From Tissierellia bacterium (GTDB taxonomy: Bacteria; Bacillota; Clostridia; Tissierellales; Tissierellaceae): 33,287 nucleotides of DNA. The notes below the pieces were generated by a model. The model saw only the letters and a program-made list of their open reading frames with translations, ran no database searches and was not told the DNA's origin. The stretch spans positions 1-33,287 of the forward strand of contig JAAYFT010000207.1 of NCBI GenBank assembly GCA_012728125.1, read 5' to 3'. Made by a program: the position numbers and the translations under genes. Positions 27,734 to 33,287 of this stretch are shown one piece after another (positions within the stretch are counted from its first letter, which is position 1; each line of letters begins with the position of its first letter).

Positions 27734-29063
27734 TAATATGGCAGAAAAAATAGATTTAAGAAAGTATATTAATGCAGTTAAAGAAAAAAGGTTTATGAAA
27801 TATACTGGGAAGATAACTAAGGTCACAGGTCTAACTATTGAATCTAATGGACCAATGGCTACAATAGGTGAATTATGCTATATTTATCCCCATAAAAGTA
27901 ATAATCCAGTTTTATCCGAAGTAGTAGGCTTTAAAGAAGATAAAATCCTACTTATGCCCTTAGGTGAAATGGAAGGAATAGCCAGTGGTAGTACTGTCGT
28001 AGGCAGTGGCAAAAGTCTTAGGGTAAATGTAGGTGAAGGATTAATTGGGAGAGTTGTAGATGGGTTAGGTAATCCCATTGATGGGTTAGGACCTATAAAA
28101 TCAGATAAGTATTATCCAGTCCAAAATTCGCCTCCTAGCCCACTAGAAAGAAAAGTAATAAGAGAACCCTTATCTGTTGGTGTAAAGGCTATAGATGGCT
28201 TATTAACCTTTGGAAAAGGACAAAGAGTTGGTATTTTTGCAGGCTCTGGAGTAGGAAAAAGTACCTTAATGGGTATGATTTCAAGAAACAGTACTGCAGA
28301 TGTTAATGTAATAGGGTTAATTGGTGAAAGAGGTAGGGAAGTCAGAGAGTTCATAGAAAATGACTTAAAGGAAGAGGGGTTAAAAAAATCCGTAGTCGTT
28401 GTGGCAACCTCAGACCAACCTGCTTTAATTAGAGTAAAAGGAGCATTAGTTACTACAGCAATAGCTGAATACTTTAGAGATCAAGGAAAGAATGTAATGC
28501 TTCTAATGGACTCATTAACTAGATTTGCTATGGCTCAAAGAGAAATTGGACTGGCCATAGGAGAACCACCTGTATCTAGGGGTTTTACTCCATCAGTTTT
28601 TGCCATGATGCCAAAACTATTAGAGAGGACTGGAACTTCTGATATAGGAACTATTACTGGTCTATATACAGTCTTAGTTGATGGTGATGATTTAACAGAG
28701 CCCGTTACAGATACAGCAAGAGGGATATTAGATGGTCATATTGTTCTATCTAGGAAACTAGCAAACTCTAATCACTATCCAGCCATTGATGTACTGGCTA
28801 GTGTTAGTAGGGTAATGCCAAATATAGTGACTGAAGAACATTTAGGACTATCAAATAATATCAAGGATTTAATGGCTGTATATAAAGAAGCAGAGGATTT
28901 AATAAATATTGGAGCATATAAAAAAGGCTCAAACAAGAAAATTGATACAGCTATTGATTTAATAGAAGATATAGAAGGTTTTTTGAGGCAGGACACTCAA
29001 GCATCACCCAGTTTTCAAGAAACCTTAAATACAATGAAAAACATTGTGGATAAAATAAAGTAA
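27726..29063 (+). CDS. fliI: Flagellum-specific ATPase FliI
   Basis: FAGSGVGKSTLMGMISRN, VIGLIGERGREVREFIE, LLMDSLTRFAMAQREIGLAIGEPP, GFTPSVFAMMPKLLERTG. Confidence 0.98.
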   Translation: MSDNMAEKIDLRKYINAVKEKRFMKYTGKITKVTGLTIESNGPMATIGELCYIYPHKSNNPVLSEVVGFKEDKILLMPLGEMEGIASGSTVVGSGKSLRVNVGEGLIGRVVDGLGNPIDGLGPIKSDKYYPVQNSPPSPLERKVIREPLSVGVKAIDGLLTFGKGQRVGIFAGSGVGKSTLMGMISRNSTADVNVIGLIGERGREVREFIENDLKEEGLKKSVVVVATSDQPALIRVKGALVTTAIAEYFRDQGKNVMLLMDSLTRFAMAQREIGLAIGEPPVSRGFTPSVFAMMPKLLERTGTSDIGTITGLYTVLVDGDDLTEPVTDTARGILDGHIVLSRKLANSNHYPAIDVLASVSRVMPNIVTEEHLGLSNNIKDLMAVYKEAEDLINIGAYKKGSNKKIDTAIDLIEDIEGFLRQDTQASPSFQETLNTMKNIVDKIK

Positions 29064-29083
29064 CTCTCAGGAGGTGAGTTTCT

Positions 29084-29521
29084 TTGGCAAAATATAATTT
29101 TAAACTAGAAAAAGTATTGAACTATAAGGAAAAAGTGGAAGATCTTAAAAAGAATGAATTTGCAGAAAGTAGCCACAAGCTGAATATTGAAGAAGAAAAA
29201 CTACTATATTTTAATAATTATAAGGAAAGTCTACTTAATAAGAAAAGAGCAACTAATTCAGCAAGTATTGGCCAATACAAGCTATATTCCAGTTATATAG
29301 ATGATTTATCAAAAAAAATAAAAAATCAAAAAAAGGTAGTAGCAAATGCCAAAGAAGAATTTGACAAGGCAAAGGAAGAGTTACTTGTGGCTATGCAGGA
29401 AAGAAAATCTTTCGAAAAATTAAAGGAAATACAATATGAAGAATATTTACTAGACATGAAAAAAAGGGAAGAAAAATTAATTGACGGTATAGTAACCTAC
29501 AAAATAAATACCCGACAATAG
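29084..29521 (+). CDS. fliJ: Flagellar protein FliJ
   Basis: Short coiled-coil protein immediately after fliI: KFKLEKVLNYKEKVED-like start, ERKSFEKLKEIQYEEYLLDMKKREEKLID end. TTG start after GGAGGTG. Confidence 0.9.
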   Translation: MAKYNFKLEKVLNYKEKVEDLKKNEFAESSHKLNIEEEKLLYFNNYKESLLNKKRATNSASIGQYKLYSSYIDDLSKKIKNQKKVVANAKEEFDKAKEELLVAMQERKSFEKLKEIQYEEYLLDMKKREEKLIDGIVTYKINTRQ

Positions 29522-29532
29522 GGGGAAAGCTT

Positions 29533-30765
29533 ATGGATACAGCAAATACTAATGAAACTGAAAAGAGAGGACACAAATCAAGATTTATTATCATCTTGTT
29601 AATAGTTTTATTGTTGATACCCTTTGGAATCTTGGCTTTTCTATATAACAATAATCAAACATTTAAGAAAAATGCTAACGATATATTAACAAAAATGCCC
29701 GGTCCTGTAGGTAAGTATTTTGCCAATATTCCAACAGAAATGGAAAGGAATGAAAAAATCCAATATTTATCTAAATATTACTTAGAGTTAGATCCAAATT
29801 CTGCAGCAGAAAAAATCTATATAGTTAAGAAGGATGATGAAAAACTTTATATAGATCTAATAAAAAGCATGAATTCCATTTCAGTTACTAAAACCGAAGA
29901 AATAGTAAATAGGATTAGAAACATGGAATTAAGAAAAGACTTATTATTCTCAGTATATGAAGAAGTCCTTAAGGAAGAGGAGGAGAAACTTCTTTCAGAA
30001 GTATCTAGGTTTGAAAGTCAAGATATAATCCTATCTATAAGTGAAATCGAAAACAATTATAGTAATAGAGAATTTTTAAGAGTATTAGAAGAAGTAAATA
30101 TAAATACTCTGGGAGAAGTCCTGTACTACATAGATACTGATCTACGTGACTATATTTTAAGTAGTTTCAATCATAACAGAAGAAGCGATATTATTGGAAT
30201 TATTAATAAGAGATCTAATGAAGCCATAGAGTTGGAAGAGCTTGCAAAGGTATACGAAACTAAATCAGTGGAGCTTGCTATAGATCTATTAGGCAATACT
30301 GACTCCTATTCTATGGAAGAATTAGCTATTATATATAGCAATTTATCTATTTTAAAGTCTTCTAAAATATTATCAAATATAGAAGATGAGGGCTTTATAC
30401 AGGACTTATTTTCAAGTATTATCCGATACGAGGGTTTAATAAAATCCGAAGAAAATATAACTCAGAAAATCAGTAAAGGTATTGAGTTTTTCAAAGAATA
30501 CTATGAAAAAATTAATAACCTTGTCATGATCTATGACAAAATGACTCCTGAAAAAGTTGCAAAAATCGTTGAGAATATGGTGGGCAATACTAATGCTATA
30601 ACTGCCATTGAATTAGAAGCAGAAAACATACTGGAATTAACTGACAGGGATATTATTATAGATGTTCTATCAAAATTAAGAAAGCAAAACCAATCAAAGA
30701 TATTGGACCTATTAGAAACAGAAACTGCAACCCAGGTAACTAGGCTATTAGCAAGGCCAAATTAA
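29533..30765 (+). CDS. MotE/YlxF-like flagellar membrane protein with MgtE_N-like repeats
   Basis: One N-terminal TM (RFIIILLIVLLLIPFGILAFLY); C-terminal YDKMTPEKVAKIVENM...RDIIIDVLSKLRKQNQSKILDLLETETATQVTRLL typical of MgtE_N/MotE. Sits between fliJ and fliK. Confidence 0.8.
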   Translation: MDTANTNETEKRGHKSRFIIILLIVLLLIPFGILAFLYNNNQTFKKNANDILTKMPGPVGKYFANIPTEMERNEKIQYLSKYYLELDPNSAAEKIYIVKKDDEKLYIDLIKSMNSISVTKTEEIVNRIRNMELRKDLLFSVYEEVLKEEEEKLLSEVSRFESQDIILSISEIENNYSNREFLRVLEEVNINTLGEVLYYIDTDLRDYILSSFNHNRRSDIIGIINKRSNEAIELEELAKVYETKSVELAIDLLGNTDSYSMEELAIIYSNLSILKSSKILSNIEDEGFIQDLFSSIIRYEGLIKSEENITQKISKGIEFFKEYYEKINNLVMIYDKMTPEKVAKIVENMVGNTNAITAIELEAENILELTDRDIIIDVLSKLRKQNQSKILDLLETETATQVTRLLARPN

Positions 30766-30795
30766 TAAAGAATATTATAAGAAGGAGGTGAATTA

Positions 30796-32085
30796 ATGGA
30801 AGTCCTAGTACTAGATTTAGATTTTAATCCAAAACCTACAAAAAATCCTGTTAATAAAGATCTTAAGTCCAGTGAAAAAGACTTTTCATCAACGCTAAAG
30901 GCAGTTGAAGAAAGGAAGCAAAATAGACAAATCAAAATCTATGAAAATAAGGAAGAGTTAAAAGAAGCTTCTGCTAAGGATCTAACTCCAGTTGACGAAG
31001 AAGATGAAGTCAATAAAGAAAAGGTATTAGAGCAAGAAGAAGTAAAGACACCAATCATTTATGACAATATATTTAGAATAATAGATACAAGTGTTATAGA
31101 AGATGAAAGTTTAGTACCCTTAGAATTAGAAACAGCTCAGAAAATAGCTTCAGTTGAAAACCAAGGTTTTAACGAAGAAGATCCAATGAACATTCTCAAA
31201 GAAGAAGATTCAAAAATAGATATAGAGAAAAACCAAAGGATACTGAGGGAAGAAAACATAGAATTAGCAAATAATTTTATAGATATAGGGGAAAAAGAAA
31301 CTCCAGTGTCTAAATCTGAGAACTTACAATTAGATAGTAATATTCAGGCTACTTCAGTTAAATTTCAAGAAAAGGAAAATCCTTCAGTAGATGAGTTTGT
31401 TGATTCCAGTAATAATATAACAAATAACTATATACCTAGCGCCCAAAAAATGGGCAACAAACTTGATTCAGAAACACAAACCAAATCATACAATCCAGAA
31501 ATAGAGCTAGTTAATGAGGAAGGCTATGAACCATCAAATAAGGAAATAGATATAGAAGTAGATAGTCAAAATATATTTACCACAAACAAGGAGTTTATTG
31601 TTATAAAAGAAAATTCCTTAGAATTAGGAGAAACTGAAGTAGTTGATAAAAAGGACTTAATCCACCAGATTGTTGAAAAAGTAAAACTAGATTTCCAGAG
31701 CCCTAAAAATGAGATTAGGATTAAATTAAAGCCTGAAATACTTGGAGAAATGACCATGAAAATTGAAGTTGCAAAAGGAGCAATTACTGCTAAGATAATG
31801 GTTGAAAATCAAAAAACTAAGGAAATCATTGAAGGAAATATAATTCAACTGAAGGAGGAAATCAAAGATACTGGCCTTGAGATAAAAACCTTTGAAGTTT
31901 TTGTAGGTAAGGATGGAGATTTAGACAAGCACAGCTTTAATCATTTTAATTTCAATCAAAGTAACAGAAGAATAAGAATAAGGAGTTCAAATTCTAAGGC
32001 CAGTTTAAGCTACGATGATAAACTAACTGAAATTACCAATGAAGCTAGGCTCTACAAAGATGGAGGCTTAGATTTATTGGCTTAG
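30796..32085 (+). CDS. fliK: Flagellar hook-length control protein FliK
   Basis: C-terminal [64 protein letters not shown]; acidic low-complexity N-terminal region. RBS AAGGAGGTG. Confidence 0.93.
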   Translation: MEVLVLDLDFNPKPTKNPVNKDLKSSEKDFSSTLKAVEERKQNRQIKIYENKEELKEASAKDLTPVDEEDEVNKEKVLEQEEVKTPIIYDNIFRIIDTSVIEDESLVPLELETAQKIASVENQGFNEEDPMNILKEEDSKIDIEKNQRILREENIELANNFIDIGEKETPVSKSENLQLDSNIQATSVKFQEKENPSVDEFVDSSNNITNNYIPSAQKMGNKLDSETQTKSYNPEIELVNEEGYEPSNKEIDIEVDSQNIFTTNKEFIVIKENSLELGETEVVDKKDLIHQIVEKVKLDFQSPKNEIRIKLKPEILGEMTMKIEVAKGAITAKIMVENQKTKEIIEGNIIQLKEEIKDTGLEIKTFEVFVGKDGDLDKHSFNHFNFNQSNRRIRIRSSNSKASLSYDDKLTEITNEARLYKDGGLDLLA

Positions 32086-32095
32086 AAAGGAGGCA

Positions 32096-32503
32096 ATGAT
32101 GAGAGTTACTAACGAACAATTAGATTATATTTATAGGTTTGATGAAGAAAATAAAAATAAGGTTAAATCAACTAGTAATAACGATTTAGACAAGAATGCC
32201 TTTTTAAAACTATTAACTGTACAATTGTCAAATCAAGACCCTCTTAATCCTATAGAAGATAGGGAATTCATCGCTCAGCTAGCCCAATTTAGCTCATTGG
32301 AACAGATGCAAAACTTAAACGCTACAATCAACACTAAATCTGAAGAGCTATTAGGTTTTCTCGATGATATAAATTCAAATCAAATCGATGCCAATGTCGA
32401 AATTCTAAAAGAGCTAATCAGCATAAGAAAAGCCATAGAAGCATATGGAATCGAAAAGAGCACTTCAGAACACTCAGTAGATGAAGTAAATACAGGTGAA
32501 TAA
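32096..32503 (+). CDS. flgD: Flagellar hook capping protein FlgD (short form)
   Basis: [48 protein letters not shown]. Confidence 0.96.
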   Translation: MMRVTNEQLDYIYRFDEENKNKVKSTSNNDLDKNAFLKLLTVQLSNQDPLNPIEDREFIAQLAQFSSLEQMQNLNATINTKSEELLGFLDDINSNQIDANVEILKELISIRKAIEAYGIEKSTSEHSVDEVNTGE

Positions 32504-32530
32504 GAGAAAAGTAGTTTTGGAGCTGATCAT

Positions 32531-32917
32531 ATGAAGAATATAAACAATAACTTGAATATAAAACGGCTAGAGAATCAATTAATCTCTACTTCTAAAGTGA
32601 AGAATAATATAAAGAGGGACAAGAACTTCGAGGAAATTTTAGAGAGTATTCAAAATAGAGACTCAGAGATTAAATTTTCAAAACATGCTGTTGAAAGATT
32701 AAGTAATAGAAATATGAACTTAAATTTAGAGGAGATAAAAAGACTAAAAAATGCCTTTCAAATGGCAGAAAGTAAAGGTGTAAAGGATGCTTTGATAATA
32801 ATGGATGATAAGGCATTCATTGCTAGCATCAATAATAAGGTCATAGTTACAACTATGAATAAGGAACAATTAAAAGACAATGTTTTTACTAATATTGATG
32901 GAGCAGTAATAATATAG
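32531..32917 (+). CDS. TIGR02530-like flagellar operon protein
   Basis: EIKFSKHAVERLSNRNMNLNLEEIKRLKNAFQMAESKGVKDALIIMDDKAFIASINNKVIVTTMNKEQLKDNVFTNIDGAVII, between flgD and flgE. Confidence 0.88.
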   Translation: MKNINNNLNIKRLENQLISTSKVKNNIKRDKNFEEILESIQNRDSEIKFSKHAVERLSNRNMNLNLEEIKRLKNAFQMAESKGVKDALIIMDDKAFIASINNKVIVTTMNKEQLKDNVFTNIDGAVII

Positions 32918-32997
32918 CCGGACCTTCTTAGGAGGCTAAATAGACTTGAACGATAGAGAGTCTATGCTGCTCATGAAAGAGGAGGTAAGAAATATAT

Positions 32998-33287
32998 ATG
33001 ATGAGATCAATGTACTCAGCCGTATCTGGTCTGAGAATACATCAAGGCAAGATGGATGTTATTGGTAACAATATAGCTAATGTAAATACGGTAGGATTTA
33101 AAAAGGGACAAGTTACCTTTCAAGAAGTTTTTAGCCAAGTAGTTAGAGGTGCGTCTGCTCCAACTGGAGGTAAAGGTGGTACAAATCCCCAGCAAGTTGG
33201 TATGGGAGTTGCTATGGGCTCTATAAATACTATTCATACCAAGGGACCTGGTCAAAGAACAGATAACCCAACAGACCTTATGATAGA
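32998..33287 (+). CDS. flgE: Flagellar hook protein FlgE, 3'-truncated by the window edge
   Basis: MMRSMYSAVSGLRIHQGKMDVIGNNIANVNTVGFKKGQVTFQEVFSQVVRGASAPTGGKGGTNPQQVGMGVAMGSINTIHTKGPGQRTDNPTDLMI; start after GAGGAGG. Confidence 0.95.
   Translation, partial: MMRSMYSAVSGLRIHQGKMDVIGNNIANVNTVGFKKGQVTFQEVFSQVVRGASAPTGGKGGTNPQQVGMGVAMGSINTIHTKGPGQRTDNPTDLMI

Noticed and set aside
32918-32997. Possible c-di-GMP riboswitch ahead of flgE
   Set aside because: Region is about 80 nt and lacks the conserved class I or II c-di-GMP core sequences that I could recognise.
1-33287. CRISPR arrays, transposases, integrases, tRNA/rRNA genes, toxin-antitoxin or defence genes
   Set aside because: None seen: no regularly spaced repeats, no mobile-element proteins, and intergenic gaps are short and explained by promoters, leaders or terminators.

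Overview
The window is 33.3 kb of AT-rich Firmicutes chromosome, with a gene order resembling Clostridia/Tissierellia. Essentially every gene reads on the + strand. Part one (1-~22170) is a conserved housekeeping block: ackA (5'-truncated), DUF177/yceD, rpmF, plsX, acpP, rnc, an Elp3-like radical SAM gene, smc, ftsY, ylxM, ffh, rpsP, khpA, rimM, trmD, rplS, ylqF/rbgA, rnhB, a FliK-like gene (ylqG position), a FlhB C-terminal-domain-like gene (ylqH), yraN, comM/yifB, dprA, topA. Part two is codY followed by the start of a flagellar operon: flgB, flgC, fliE, fliF, fliG, fliH, fliI, fliJ, a MotE/MgtE_N-like membrane protein, fliK, flgD, a TIGR02530-like 'flagellar operon protein', and flgE (3'-truncated). 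I found no mobile element, CRISPR array, tRNA, rRNA or defence system, and no convincing wholly new system. The observations most worth a second look are: (1) an orphan FliK-like/FlhB-C-like pair outside the flagellar operon; (2) a promoter apparently embedded in the ftsY terminator, so the new transcript would carry only the inner half of the hairpin; (3) an enlarged flagellar membrane protein with apparent MgtE_N/FliG-like repeats; (4) tandem terminator-like structures and a T12 tract separating codY from flgB; (5) a structured rpmF-plsX intergenic region; (6) a short out-of-frame ORF overlapping the flgE start. All family names come from motif recognition by eye; no searches were run.
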